Positions 46,439-54,590 of a stretch of 64,000 nucleotides of DNA are shown here, in pieces. Location of the stretch: the NCBI RefSeq assembly GCF_004792695.1, contig NZ_SRXU01000001.1, forward strand, positions 62,001 through 126,000. The letters run 5' to 3'. The notes below the pieces were generated by a model that saw nothing but the letters and a program-made list of their open reading frames with translations, was not told the DNA's origin and did not search any database. The stretch is from Sphingomonas naasensis. Its GTDB lineage: Bacteria; Pseudomonadota; Alphaproteobacteria; Sphingomonadales; Sphingomonadaceae. Position numbers and translations under genes: made by a program. The number at the start of each line of letters is the position of its first letter. Within the stretch, counting starts at the first letter, position 1.

Positions 46439-47692
46439 GTGCTTCAGGAAATCAACTTCGACGGGATCATCGGCCCCAGCCATAATTATGCCGGGCTCAG
46501 CCCCGGCAATCTCGCCGCGACCCGCAACGAAGGCCTGACCTCGCAGCCGCGCGCGGCCGCGCTGCAGGGCATCGCCAAGATGCGTGCCAATCTGCGGCTG
46601 GGGCTGCGCCAGGGCATTCTCCTGCCGCACGCCCGGCCCGATCATCGCTGGCTGGCCAGCCTCGCCACCGGCTATGACGACGCCCCGGGCCATCTCAGGG
46701 CACAGGCGCTCTCGGCCTCGGCGATGTGGGCCGCCAACGCCGCCACCATCTCGCCCGCGCCCGACAGCGCCGACGGCCGCTGCCACCTCACCGTCGCCAA
46801 TCTCGCCACGATGCCGCACCGCAGCCATGAATGGCCGGAGACGCTCGCCCAGCTCCGCCTCGCCTTCGCCGACCCCGCCTTCGCGGTCCACGCCCCCGTC
46901 CCCGCCCCATTCGGTGACGAAGGCGCGGCCAACCACATGCGCCTCACCACCGCGCACGATGCGCCGGGCGTCGAGATCTTCGTCTATGGCAAGCCCGGCG
47001 GGCGCTTCCCGGCGCGGCAGCACCCCGATGCCAGCGCCGCGATCGCGCGACGTCATGGCCTCGCGCCGGCGCGGACCTTGTTCGTCCAGCAGTCCGACGC
47101 GGCGATCGCCGCCGGTGCCTTTCACAACGACGTCGTCGCGGTCGCCAATGGCCGGGTCCTGTTCGCGCACGAGCAGGCCTTTGCCGACAAGCTGCGCTTC
47201 TACGCCGATCTCCGCGCCGCCTTTCCCGAAGTCGAGATCGTCGAGGTCCCCGCGGCGCAGGTCAGCCTCGAGGATGCGATCGCCTCGTACCTCTTCAACG
47301 CCCAGCTGGTCACGCTGCCCTCGGGCGAGACCGCGCTGATCGTCCCCGAGGAAGCGCGCGAGACCCCCTCGGTCTGGGCGTGGTTGCAGGCGCATCTCGC
47401 CGGCAACGGCCCGATCCGCCGCGTCGAGGTGGTCGATGTCCGCGAGTCGATGGCCAATGGCGGCGGCCCCGCCTGCCTGCGTCTGCGCGTCGTCGCCGAT
47501 CCCGCGACGATCGACCCGCGCTTCCTCGTCGACGCGGCGAGGCTCGATCTGATCGCCCGGGTGGTGGAAACGCATTGGCCCGAGGCGATCGGCGCCGGCG
47601 ACATCGCCGATCCCGCGTTGGTCAGGCGCATCGAATCCGCCCGCGTCGCGCTGCTCGAAGCGCTCGGAACTGTCGAATTAGTTGACAGGTAA
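46439..47692 (+). CDS. astB: N-succinylarginine dihydrolase
   Basis: The 417-residue enzyme releases ammonia and CO2 from N-succinylarginine, second step of the AST pathway. Family marks are the opening FDGIIGPSHNYAGLSPGN, ANAATISP, TVANLATMPHRS and FHNDVVAVANGRVLF, with the catalytic histidine and the late GGGPACLRLR cysteine region. The GTG start at 46439 is fixed by the family N-terminus LQEINFDG and by GGGAGGGG in the repeat. Last host gene before the prophage. Confidence 0.94.
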   Translation: MLQEINFDGIIGPSHNYAGLSPGNLAATRNEGLTSQPRAAALQGIAKMRANLRLGLRQGILLPHARPDHRWLASLATGYDDAPGHLRAQALSASAMWAANAATISPAPDSADGRCHLTVANLATMPHRSHEWPETLAQLRLAFADPAFAVHAPVPAPFGDEGAANHMRLTTAHDAPGVEIFVYGKPGGRFPARQHPDASAAIARRHGLAPARTLFVQQSDAAIAAGAFHNDVVAVANGRVLFAHEQAFADKLRFYADLRAAFPEVEIVEVPAAQVSLEDAIASYLFNAQLVTLPSGETALIVPEEARETPSVWAWLQAHLAGNGPIRRVEVVDVRESMANGGGPACLRLRVVADPATIDPRFLVDAARLDLIARVVETHWPEAIGAGDIADPALVRRIESARVALLEALGTVELVDR

Positions 47693-47760
47693 TTTGATGC
47701 GTTGATTTTGCACGATAATTCCCCGATGGTTTTCCAGAGTTTGTAGGGTCCGGTTTTGTT

Positions 47761-48759
47761 TCACGCCTTCGCCTCCCACCTCAGGATCGCGGAATCGCCG
47801 AGCTTTTGCTGGTTCCGCGCCTTCGCGTAATGCTCGACCATGCGGAGGGTCTGGCCCGATATCGCAGCGGTCTCGGCGATCGAGCAGTCTGCCTCGAGCA
47901 GCGCGATCACCGCATTCTTTCGCAGCCCGTGCGGGACAACCTTTTGCCCGAGGTCGGCGGCGAACTTCTGCAGCCGGTAGCGCGCGGATTGGTCTCGAAT
48001 CGCGCGGCCGTTCTCGTCGGTGCAGATGACAACGCCGGCGCGCTTCCGCTTGTCGAGCTCGGCGCGAAGATCCTTGTGCATCCGGATCACCAGCACCTTG
48101 CCGGTCTTGCGCTGCCGAACGGTGATATGGTCGCCGCTGATGTCGGACCATGCCATGGCAAGCACGTCGCCAAGCCGCTGCCCGGTGTAGAGCAACAGGT
48201 GGGTCAGGAGCCGGACCGTGCCGTCATCGGCCGACAGGGCAGCATCAAGGATATGCTGCGGCCAGGGTTCGTGCTCTCCGCCGGGTAACTGGTCGATGCC
48301 GTCGCAGGGATTCGCCGGCATATATTCCCGCGCGACCGCCCAGGCGAACAGCGCGCTCGAGGTCGAGAGGAAACCGTTCGCCGCACCGGCCTTCTCGGCC
48401 ATGCCATCGAACAGCTTGCGCATGTCGGCGCGAGTGATCTCGGCGACCGGGGCCGTCGGCAACAGCTTCTCAAGCTTGCGAAGATAGATGTCGTAGAGCT
48501 TCTTCGACGCGTCGGAGAGTCCCCGATAGGCGGGGCTGCGCTGGTAGAGATCGATCAGCCTCGGCGTGCGGACCAGCTCGGTCGAGTGGCCGCGGTTCCG
48601 ATGGCCGAGCAGCGCCGCGTAGCTTCCGCCGAACTCGCGCGAGCGCAGGTCCGGCAATCTGGCATAGACCTTCTTGCCGTCCGCCACCTTGCCGGTGTCG
48701 AAGTAATAATAGGTCCGGCCCTTCGCCCGGACGCGCTTGACGTACTTAGGCAGCAGCAA
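47761..48759 (-). CDS. int: Tyrosine-type site-specific integrase
   Basis: The roughly 332-residue phage integrase has a YVKRVRAKGRTYYYFDTG N-terminal DNA-binding part and a core-binding domain. The catalytic domain has Arg (TGQRLGDVLAM), His-x-x-Arg (PHGLRKNAV) and the tyrosine nucleophile (MVEHYAKAR). The start is unsure: TTG 48759 overlaps the end of the HTH gene by 14 bases and is my choice, although the frame stays open to 48915. It marks the left end of the prophage; the attachment site should lie in 47693-47760, but no core can be named without the right end. Confidence 0.87.
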   Translation of the reverse strand: MLLPKYVKRVRAKGRTYYYFDTGKVADGKKVYARLPDLRSREFGGSYAALLGHRNRGHSTELVRTPRLIDLYQRSPAYRGLSDASKKLYDIYLRKLEKLLPTAPVAEITRADMRKLFDGMAEKAGAANGFLSTSSALFAWAVAREYMPANPCDGIDQLPGGEHEPWPQHILDAALSADDGTVRLLTHLLLYTGQRLGDVLAMAWSDISGDHITVRQRKTGKVLVIRMHKDLRAELDKRKRAGVVICTDENGRAIRDQSARYRLQKFAADLGQKVVPHGLRKNAVIALLEADCSIAETAAISGQTLRMVEHYAKARNQQKLGDSAILRWEAKA

Positions 48760-48976
48760 GGCCCGGTTGATCCTTTCGCCAATCGTCGACCGCGCCGGAC
48801 AGGCGGGAGAGGTCCAGATCCAGCGCCTCGCGATCCCAATGATCGTCGCCGCCCAGCTGCACCGGCAGCGAGAGACGACCGGCCGCAACCTCACGCATGA
48901 AGTTGGCCGGCGCAAGGTCGCAATACTGCGCCGCCGTCCGGAGCTTCATCATGCGGGGCCAATAGGGCTTCGTCAT
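48746..48976 (-). CDS. Small HTH protein, probable excisionase/AlpA-like
   Basis: The 76-residue basic protein has a MerR/AlpA-like winged helix: MKLRTAAQYCDLAPANFMRE and VAAGRLSLPVQL. It lies directly before the integrase, as phage excisionases often do. The start is ATG 48976; a longer frame to 49015 is possible. The overlap with the integrase gene suggests coupling. Excisionase function is inferred from place and size. Confidence 0.72.
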   Translation of the reverse strand: MTKPYWPRMMKLRTAAQYCDLAPANFMREVAAGRLSLPVQLGGDDHWDREALDLDLSRLSGAVDDWRKDQPGLAAA

Positions 48977-49093
48977 CGTCCTTCTCAAATCCGCGCCGTC
49001 TCTCCGCGCTGCCACCTCCGTTGCGACTGGTCGGGTCGCGCCCTTCTGAGGTTGGGCTCTCCGCCGGCGGGAGCCTGATCGCCGGCTGGAAAC

Positions 49094-49603
49094 TCAGGGC
49101 GGCCCCTCCCCCTCATTCCGGGGAGAAGGCAGGGATGCTGCACCCCTCTCTCCGGTATCTTTGGGTGTGGAGGCTGCGAGCTCCCTGCGAATTGCGCTTG
49201 CTATCGCCTTGCCGGCGTGTTCGTAGGCATAGGCACGCGGAGTGCGAAAGGTCTTGCCGTGGCCGCGATAGAAGTCGGCTGCCACCATCGCGCACGCCTC
49301 GATCGTCGCAGGATCAAGCTTCCCCACCACGGGCGCAGAGGACAGCGCGGCGAGGAGCGTGGGGAGCGCGTTGACGGCTTCGGTGATGAGGGCATAATCG
49401 TCTGCACCCCCATAAAACGAATGCTTCTGCACGATGATCTTGGAGTGCGCCTCCCCTAAAGGCGCGTCGGCAACCCAATCGCGCGGATAGCCCTGACCGT
49501 CGATGAGGCCGGCTTGACGATGATACCAAGGCCCCGGCGTCGCCTTCGCCAGCAACTCGCCCAGCCGCTCCACCAGCGCTTCGACCGCTTCGGGATTGGT
49601 CAT
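49094..49603 (-). CDS. Phage protein of unknown function with a repeat-derived tail
   Basis: The 169-residue protein has ATPGPWYH and DDYALITEAVNALP, a pair found in many phage early proteins of the Ead/Ea22 sort. It has no known enzyme motif. The C-terminal 20 residues (about GERGAASLPSPRNEGEGPP) look like a translated REP repeat rather than a domain. The start at ATG 49603 has GGGAA 9 bases upstream; ATG 49612 overlaps the preceding stop and is also possible. Confidence 0.68.
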   Translation of the reverse strand: MTNPEAVEALVERLGELLAKATPGPWYHRQAGLIDGQGYPRDWVADAPLGEAHSKIIVQKHSFYGGADDYALITEAVNALPTLLAALSSAPVVGKLDPATIEACAMVAADFYRGHGKTFRTPRAYAYEHAGKAIASAIRRELAASTPKDTGERGAASLPSPRNEGEGPP

Positions 49604-49608
49604 GGCCG

Positions 49609-50034
49609 TCATTTCCCGTACATCGCCCACGCGGGCGCGATAGCGATGATCGCCGATCGTATGTCCTCAACGTGGCCCCATGCCTCGTTGTAGACGCGCC
49701 AACCTTTTTCGTTGTCGCCGTCGTGATCCGGCTCCCGGCCATAATCGACCTTCGCCAGCCAGCGAGCGGCGAAGTCGGCGCAGCCAGCGGGGTCCATGTC
49801 GAACGGGAAGGCAACGAAGCCGTCCACCTTCTCATAGTTCGACCAGAGGAAGATCAGGCGATCAGGCCGCTTTGGCTTATTCAGGTGCTCGTATTGCTCG
49901 TGGACGAACTTCTCGTGCGCCGGTCGGATTACGTATCCCACCGCGCCTTTTGAATGTCCGTGGAATGCGAGCGTGAGCGCTGCGGCGAGCGTCTTGTCGC
50001 CCTCGCAGATCATGTCGAAACGAAAGTTGTCCAT
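49609..50034 (-). CDS. Phage protein of unknown function
   Basis: The 141-residue product has a mix of aromatic and acidic residues (FRFDMICEGDKTLAAALTLA, FLWSNYEKVDGFV) and is probably soluble. No family recognised. ATG 50034 overlaps the previous stop (GTGATG) in the leftward early operon; the SD is GGAGAAAGGG. It may serve phage early metabolism, but nothing shows this directly. Confidence 0.66.
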   Translation of the reverse strand: MDNFRFDMICEGDKTLAAALTLAFHGHSKGAVGYVIRPAHEKFVHEQYEHLNKPKRPDRLIFLWSNYEKVDGFVAFPFDMDPAGCADFAARWLAKVDYGREPDHDGDNEKGWRVYNEAWGHVEDIRSAIIAIAPAWAMYGK

Positions 50035-50639
50035 CACCCTTTCTCCCCGGAAGGCATGGGGGTGGCTTCATCGGACACCTTGAGCCACGGCCACAGATCG
50101 TAGGGCATGAAGCCGCGCTTGATCGCCTCTGGGCGCAAGGTGTCCATCGACAGCGGGAACGGGACGCCGAGCGCTTCGGCGATCGCCATGCCCTCCTCGC
50201 TGTGGCCGCCCTGCTTACTGGGCGCGACCATCAACAAGGCGCGCTCCATTGCCTCACGCACCGCCGTCTGCCACCCCTCCACTTCCGCAACGCTTGCCGG
50301 CGGATGAAGGGCGGCGGCTATTACATCGTAAGCGGCCTGATATGCCTCTTTGGGGTGGGTCGGCTCGCAACCATAGACCGCGATATACGCCTGCCGCCAA
50401 ATCTCGGCTGCATCCTCCCTCTCCGGCATCTGCATGGCGGGGCGCTCGGCGAGGGCGGCGTCGAGAAGGTCAGCAAATCCTTCGATGCCCTCATAATAGA
50501 AGCGCAGATCATCGGACCGGGCGTCGCTATCGTCCCTCCGCATGTTCATGGCGAACGTGCGAAGTTCAGCCACGATATCGCAGGCCGGCTTGGTAACCTG
50601 CCCATCCAACGCCCCGGAGGGGGTCTGCGGGGCCGTCAT
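50034..50639 (-). CDS. Phage protein of unknown function
   Basis: The 201-residue acidic protein is largely helical. Recognisable pieces are EGIEGFADLLDAALAERP, an EDAAEIWRQAYIAVYG stretch and a WPWLKVS end; such pieces recur in sphingomonad prophage early regions but carry no known function. It overlaps the small gene upstream by 4 bases (ATGA) and the gene downstream by one base, so it is part of one transcript. Confidence 0.65.
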   Translation of the reverse strand: MTAPQTPSGALDGQVTKPACDIVAELRTFAMNMRRDDSDARSDDLRFYYEGIEGFADLLDAALAERPAMQMPEREDAAEIWRQAYIAVYGCEPTHPKEAYQAAYDVIAAALHPPASVAEVEGWQTAVREAMERALLMVAPSKQGGHSEEGMAIAEALGVPFPLSMDTLRPEAIKRGFMPYDLWPWLKVSDEATPMPSGEKG

Positions 50640-50842
50640 GCTGCGGTCTCCTCTTCGACTACAGGAAGCGGCGGCAGGGCCTTCGCCTTCGCGGCGACCG
50701 CGCGCTCGACCCGGGCGCCGAACCCGACGCAGGCGACACAGCGGCCGTTCGGGAGCCGGAGCTCGACCAGGCCGGGGCTGCGTTCGGAGGGGCGGATGCG
50801 ACGGAAGCCGTCGGCGTCATATTGCCGGTGGATCTCGGTCAT
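50636..50842 (-). CDS. Small phage protein of unknown function
   Basis: The 68-residue basic product opens with MTEIHRQYDADGFRRIRP and contains a CVACVG pair of cysteines. No family is recognised. It is linked by 4-base overlaps to both neighbours in the leftward operon. Confidence 0.6.
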   Translation of the reverse strand: MTEIHRQYDADGFRRIRPSERSPGLVELRLPNGRCVACVGFGARVERAVAAKAKALPPLPVVEEETAA

Positions 50843-51345
50843 GCCGGAACTCCGTCGTGCTGGACGCCGTCGAGGAGCCGGCCGGCGGCGGACTTGCCGT
50901 ACCGCTTCACGCCGGCACCGGTAGCCGCAGGGTCGCCGATCGCGTAGAGGCGCCCGAACTCGTTGAACCAGTGCGTCGGCTGGCCGCGCAGATGATGCGC
51001 CGCGATCGCGACGCCGAAAATCTGCGCAACGTCGAGCAGGCTTAGGTTCTCGTGAAAGAAGTCACTGGTGCTGTTCGCGAAAATGACCGACGGCTTGCGC
51101 CAGCCAAGCGGCAGCGTCAGACGTTCGTGCATCAGCTCGACGCGTCCGGTCCAGCGACCGCCTGCGCTGGTCCGCTGCGCGAACCCATGGAACGCTTGCC
51201 CGGGATCAGAGAAGCGTCCCGCGATCACCTCGGCGTAGCAGCCGCCGTGCGGTCCGGGTCCTCCGCAGCCTGGCGAGACGCGCGTGCAGCCGCGCACCGG
51301 ATTCCAGTCGCTGCGATCGGTCCATTCGATTTTGCTCTCGGTCAT
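50839..51345 (-). CDS. DUF5131 (phage Gp37/Gp68) protein with an internal deletion
   Basis: The 168-residue protein has the complete DUF5131 N-terminus: IEWTDRSDWNPVRGC, cysteines C20, C27 and C36 (CTRVSPGC, GGCYAE), VIFANSTSDFFHEN. It then jumps to the family C-terminus (KSAAGRLLDGVQHDGVP). About 100 residues of the middle, including the usual HTFQVLTKR region, are missing with the frame kept. Full-length members are about 240-290 residues and their function is not established; this one may be inactive. ATG 51345 gives the canonical MTESKIEWTD opening. Confidence 0.75.
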   Translation of the reverse strand: MTESKIEWTDRSDWNPVRGCTRVSPGCGGPGPHGGCYAEVIAGRFSDPGQAFHGFAQRTSAGGRWTGRVELMHERLTLPLGWRKPSVIFANSTSDFFHENLSLLDVAQIFGVAIAAHHLRGQPTHWFNEFGRLYAIGDPAATGAGVKRYGKSAAGRLLDGVQHDGVPA

Positions 51346-51599
51346 CGTGCGGCTCCCTGCCCGCGCTCGGCATTCACCCGCGCCGAACCCAGCGCCGCCG
51401 GGGTCAACCGGATCTGCGTCCGCCGCGTCAGCCAGTGCCGGCGCCGCTCGACAAAGCCGAGGCGTTCGGCGCCGCAGACGCGCACGCCGGGGAACGCGAT
51501 ACCGCGGATCGTCTCGGCTTCGTCGCGCCAGTCGCCATCGAGGCGGTTGAGCACCGGGCGGGCGAGGTCGAACCATGTGTTGTCGGGGCGGGTTGCCAT
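51342..51599 (-). CDS. Small phage protein of unknown function
   Basis: The 85-residue basic protein (RPDNTWFDLARPVLNRLDGD, then RRRHWLTRRTQIRLTP) may contact nucleic acid. ATG 51599 has AAGGA 8 bases upstream; ATG 51674, overlapping the recT stop, would add 25 residues. Its stop overlaps the DUF5131 start. Confidence 0.6.
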   Translation of the reverse strand: MATRPDNTWFDLARPVLNRLDGDWRDEAETIRGIAFPGVRVCGAERLGFVERRRHWLTRRTQIRLTPAALGSARVNAERGQGAAR

Positions 51600-51670
51600 C
51601 ACGAAATCCTTGAATGGGTGGTCGGCGCCGGCTGCGGACCCGAGGGTGCCGGTCGCCGCCCGGGGGAAGG

Positions 51671-52846
51671 TCATTTCTTCGCGGTCAGCCGCGTGCGCGC
51701 AGCCTCGATCGCGGTATCGACCTCGCCGACCATCTCCTCCGGCGCCGCCTCGCGGTGCGGGTGCATCTCGCCGATGATCTTGTTCAGATCCGCGAGCAGC
51801 TCGACCTTGCCGGCGCGCGCGATCAGGTCGTCGGCGGTGGCGCGGAACGGGTGGTCGGGGTCGGTCCCGTTGTGGGCCTCGCCCATGTCGGAGTCGTCGC
51901 GGCCCTCGCGGTGTGCGAGCGCTTCATTATCGGCGGCCCTGGCGACGTCCTCGTCCTCCTCGTCGGGCAGTTCGCCGGTCGCGGGGTCTGCGCCCTCGGC
52001 GATTGCCTGCTCCTCGCGGCTCGGCGGCACCAGACGGGGCGCGTCCGCCGCGGTGGAGCCGAGCAGCGCCGCGGTCGAGCGGGCCGCGATCTCTTCGTCG
52101 CGCGCCTCGACGTCGAGCAAATCGCCCGACATCGGCAGGGTCTTGCTGTGCCGGCGCATCACGGTCTTGCGCGCCATCTCGGCGAACCAGTCGACCCACG
52201 GGCCCTTGGGAGGATACTTCCCGCCGATCTTGCCCGTCTGGCTTGCCTGCCGGACTTTGTTGATCTCGGCGCGGCGCATCACCTCGAACGACTTGGTGCC
52301 GTCCTTCATGCTGGCGACTGAGTAGGCCGCGACGATATTGTCGTCGTGAAGGTCCTCGTCGGTCAGGTCGAGCATCGGCTTGTGACGCAGCATCGCCTCG
52401 GTGCCGGCCTCGAATACGAAGAAGCCCTCCTCGACCTCGCGCCGATACACGACGTTCGTTTCGATCGCGCTGATCTCACCGGACTGCAGGATCTTCTTCC
52501 GCAGGCCGAACACCATCGGCATGTACTGCGCCAGCGTGACGGTCTGCCATTGGCCGTCGATCTGCTTCTTCGTGTTGAAGGTGACGATCGCAGCCTCGCG
52601 CCCGTCGGGGAGCAAGCCGTCCTGCGCCGCCTTCATGCACGAGGTGATCAGGCTGCCCCGGTCGGCACGCAGCAAGTCCGGGTTGCTCTGCGCCGCGGTC
52701 ATGACGGTGCGCTGAAACTTCTCCGGCGTGATATGCGCCGGCAGCGCCATCTTGAAGTCGTTGGCGCGGCGCTCGAGGCCGTTGCGCAGGCGGTCATATT
52801 CGGTGACGGCGGTGTTCTCGCGGGTCGCGAGTGCTTGGGTTGCCAT
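51671..52846 (-). CDS. recT: RecT family single-strand annealing protein
   Basis: The 391-residue phage recombinase anneals complementary single strands. The RecT core occupies residues about 25-245: ALPAHITPEKFQRTVMTAAQ, the SCMKAAQDGLLPDGREAAI motif, YMPMVFGLRKKI and VRQASQTG. The acidic C-terminal part (about 255-391) is low-complexity and variable, as in other RecT proteins. No nuclease partner of the RecE or YqaJ type is recognised next to it. Confidence 0.9.
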   Translation of the reverse strand: MATQALATRENTAVTEYDRLRNGLERRANDFKMALPAHITPEKFQRTVMTAAQSNPDLLRADRGSLITSCMKAAQDGLLPDGREAAIVTFNTKKQIDGQWQTVTLAQYMPMVFGLRKKILQSGEISAIETNVVYRREVEEGFFVFEAGTEAMLRHKPMLDLTDEDLHDDNIVAAYSVASMKDGTKSFEVMRRAEINKVRQASQTGKIGGKYPPKGPWVDWFAEMARKTVMRRHSKTLPMSGDLLDVEARDEEIAARSTAALLGSTAADAPRLVPPSREEQAIAEGADPATGELPDEEDEDVARAADNEALAHREGRDDSDMGEAHNGTDPDHPFRATADDLIARAGKVELLADLNKIIGEMHPHREAAPEEMVGEVDTAIEAARTRLTAKK

Positions 52847-52858
52847 GGTATTGGCTCC

Positions 52859-53161
52859 TTAGAAGGGGTGGCGGTCTTCGAGGGGGACCTCGACGTTGAG
52901 CGCATCGAAGACATCGCGCAGCTCACCAGCGGGCTCGGGCACCTCGTCGGGGTTGTACCGCCCGAGGATCGGCTTGCAGGCGAAGGGCGGCGCTTCGTCG
53001 GTTACGGACGCGACGGTCACAGCCTTCCAGCCGTCCCCGCTCTTGTCGGGCACCTTGACCATGTCGCCGGGCGCGAGCGGCTCGCCGGTCCATTCGTAGG
53101 TGTAGGAGCGGGAATCCTCGGGCCGGAACTTGCAGGCCACGAACAGGGTCGGATTGGTCAT
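52859..53161 (-). CDS. Phage protein of unknown function
   Basis: The 100-residue protein has a small beta-rich look (SYTYEWTGEPLAPGDMVKVP, DGWKAVTVASV). No family is recognised. GGAGA lies 5 bases before ATG 53161; ATG 53173 overlaps the stop of the preceding gene. It is 12 bases before recT in the same operon. Confidence 0.62.
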   Translation of the reverse strand: MTNPTLFVACKFRPEDSRSYTYEWTGEPLAPGDMVKVPDKSGDGWKAVTVASVTDEAPPFACKPILGRYNPDEVPEPAGELRDVFDALNVEVPLEDRHPF

Positions 53162-53172
53162 GATCGTCTCCA

Positions 53173-53385
53173 TCAGAAGGGAATCCCGTCGGTTGAAAAG
53201 CGCTGGGTAAGACGGCGCTGCGAAACGACGTGGTAGGTCGGCTGCACCACGTAGAATTCGCGGCCGGGATGCAGGTCGGCGAGGCGCTCTGCCTCACGCT
53301 CGGCAGACGATACGCTGCCGTGCTTGAAGCGCGGCGCGTGGTCGCCGCTCGGGCACCAGACGAGCCAGAAGGGCGGGTCTTCCAT
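53173..53385 (-). CDS. Small phage protein of unknown function
   Basis: The 70-residue product has tryptophan-rich start MEDPPFWLVWCPSGDHAPRF followed by a helix (SAEREAERLADLHPGREF) and a basic tail. ATG 53385 sits at the stop of the upstream gene (GTGATGG context). It is short, but the tight packing supports it as real. Confidence 0.6.
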   Translation of the reverse strand: MEDPPFWLVWCPSGDHAPRFKHGSVSSAEREAERLADLHPGREFYVVQPTYHVVSQRRLTQRFSTDGIPF

Positions 53386-54179
53386 CACCGCGCACTCGTC
53401 TTGGCGCGCTCGGCGATATCGACGCCGGGGATCTCGATCTTGCCCTTCGCGGCCTTGACCACGCGCTGGATCGCGGCGTCGATCGCCTCCCGGACCTTCG
53501 CGTCGTCCTTCACCTTCTTGAACGCCTTGGCGTAGTCGGTGACGGTCGCGACATGCTCGGTGCCGAGCGAGACGGTGGCGCCGCCATCGGAGCGAACCGG
53601 CGCCGAGCGGACCGGCGCGGGGGCTGCAGGCGGCAGCGCGGCCTCGACGTTGTTCTCGCGCGCCAGCTGCTCCAGCTTCGCCCGCTGCGCCGCTTCCTCG
53701 GCTTCGCGCTCGCGCCGCAGCCGCAACTGCTCGTTGGCGTAGTCGTCCATCAGGCCTTGCACCCGCGCCCGGCCGGCGCCGATGCGAGCCGTGAGCGCGT
53801 TCTTCTCGGCGTCGACTGCGCGGCCGGCATCGAGGTACGGCTTCTTCACCGTGACGTGCACGGCGCTGACCAGCCCCTCGCAGGCGCGCAGCCGCTTCAC
53901 CAGCTCGCCACAGCGGCCGAGCGTCTCGTCGTTGTCGCACTTGGCGCGGTGCACCGACCCGAAATCCTCGGGCTTCTCCGGGTCCGGGTTCGCCTTGCCG
54001 AGCAACTGGTCGAGCAGCGTCATGAAGTCGGCGCGCTCGCTGAGCAGCGCATCCCGGAACTCGGCGTGGATGCGCTCCTCAAGCGGCGGCACGTTGCCTC
54101 CGATCACGGCGCGCGGGTTCGGATCGGCCTTGGCTTCGGGCCAAGGCGCGACGTCGTGGAAGATGCTGGCGGTGGCCAT
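53385..54179 (-). CDS. Phage coiled-coil protein of unknown function
   Basis: The 264-residue protein has an N-terminal helical part (to about 120), a strongly charged coiled coil (YANEQLRLRREREAEEAA, about 145-175), a Pro/Ala linker and a conserved-looking C-terminal helix (KVREAIDAAIQRVVKAAKG). Its place two genes before recT fits a recombination helper, as seen for other phages, but no named family is recognised. ATG 54179 overlaps the previous stop (TAATG). Confidence 0.66.
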   Translation of the reverse strand: MATASIFHDVAPWPEAKADPNPRAVIGGNVPPLEERIHAEFRDALLSERADFMTLLDQLLGKANPDPEKPEDFGSVHRAKCDNDETLGRCGELVKRLRACEGLVSAVHVTVKKPYLDAGRAVDAEKNALTARIGAGRARVQGLMDDYANEQLRLRREREAEEAAQRAKLEQLARENNVEAALPPAAPAPVRSAPVRSDGGATVSLGTEHVATVTDYAKAFKKVKDDAKVREAIDAAIQRVVKAAKGKIEIPGVDIAERAKTSAR

Positions 54180-54580
54180 TAGAATGTCTCCTCGGGCTTG
54201 AATTCATCGGGGTCGCCGAGATCGGAGCCGCTCTCGCGCAGCACGTCGGCGGGGATGAAGTCGGCCTCGGTCGGGGCGAGCGTGTCGACGTCGGGGCCCA
54301 ACCCGGTGGGCTCGTCGACCTCGGCGAATTCGGGCGCCGGAGATTCGTCGATCAACGGCAGGATCACCTGCTCACCAGCTACCGGAACGCTATCGGTGGT
54401 GATCTTCAGCATCTCGACGGCGTGCTCGACGATGTTGTCGACGATCTCGCGGGTTGCCTCCGGGATGAGCTTCACCTTGACGGTGTTGTAGACGTGGTCG
54501 CCAACCTGAAAGGTGACGGTGCATTCGTACCCGTCGCCATAGCGCTCGGTGCCGAGATCAATTTGCCTGACCTTCAACAT
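54179..54580 (-). CDS. Phage protein of unknown function, acidic C-terminus
   Basis: The 133-residue protein has an N-terminal beta-like region (MLKVRQIDLGTERYGDGYEC, VTFQVGDHVYNTVKVKL), a helix (REIVDNIVEHAVEML) and an acidic, disordered tail. GAGGAGA lies 6 bases before ATG 54580. No family is recognised; it is the second gene of the leftward early transcript. Confidence 0.64.
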   Translation of the reverse strand: MLKVRQIDLGTERYGDGYECTVTFQVGDHVYNTVKVKLIPEATREIVDNIVEHAVEMLKITTDSVPVAGEQVILPLIDESPAPEFAEVDEPTGLGPDVDTLAPTEADFIPADVLRESGSDLGDPDEFKPEETF

Positions 54581-54590
54581 GACATTCTCC

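Noticed and set aside
47678..48151. Extra minus-strand gene under the integrase
   Set aside because: Arg/Ala-rich overlap frame without motifs, opposite in phase to the catalytic integrase domain.
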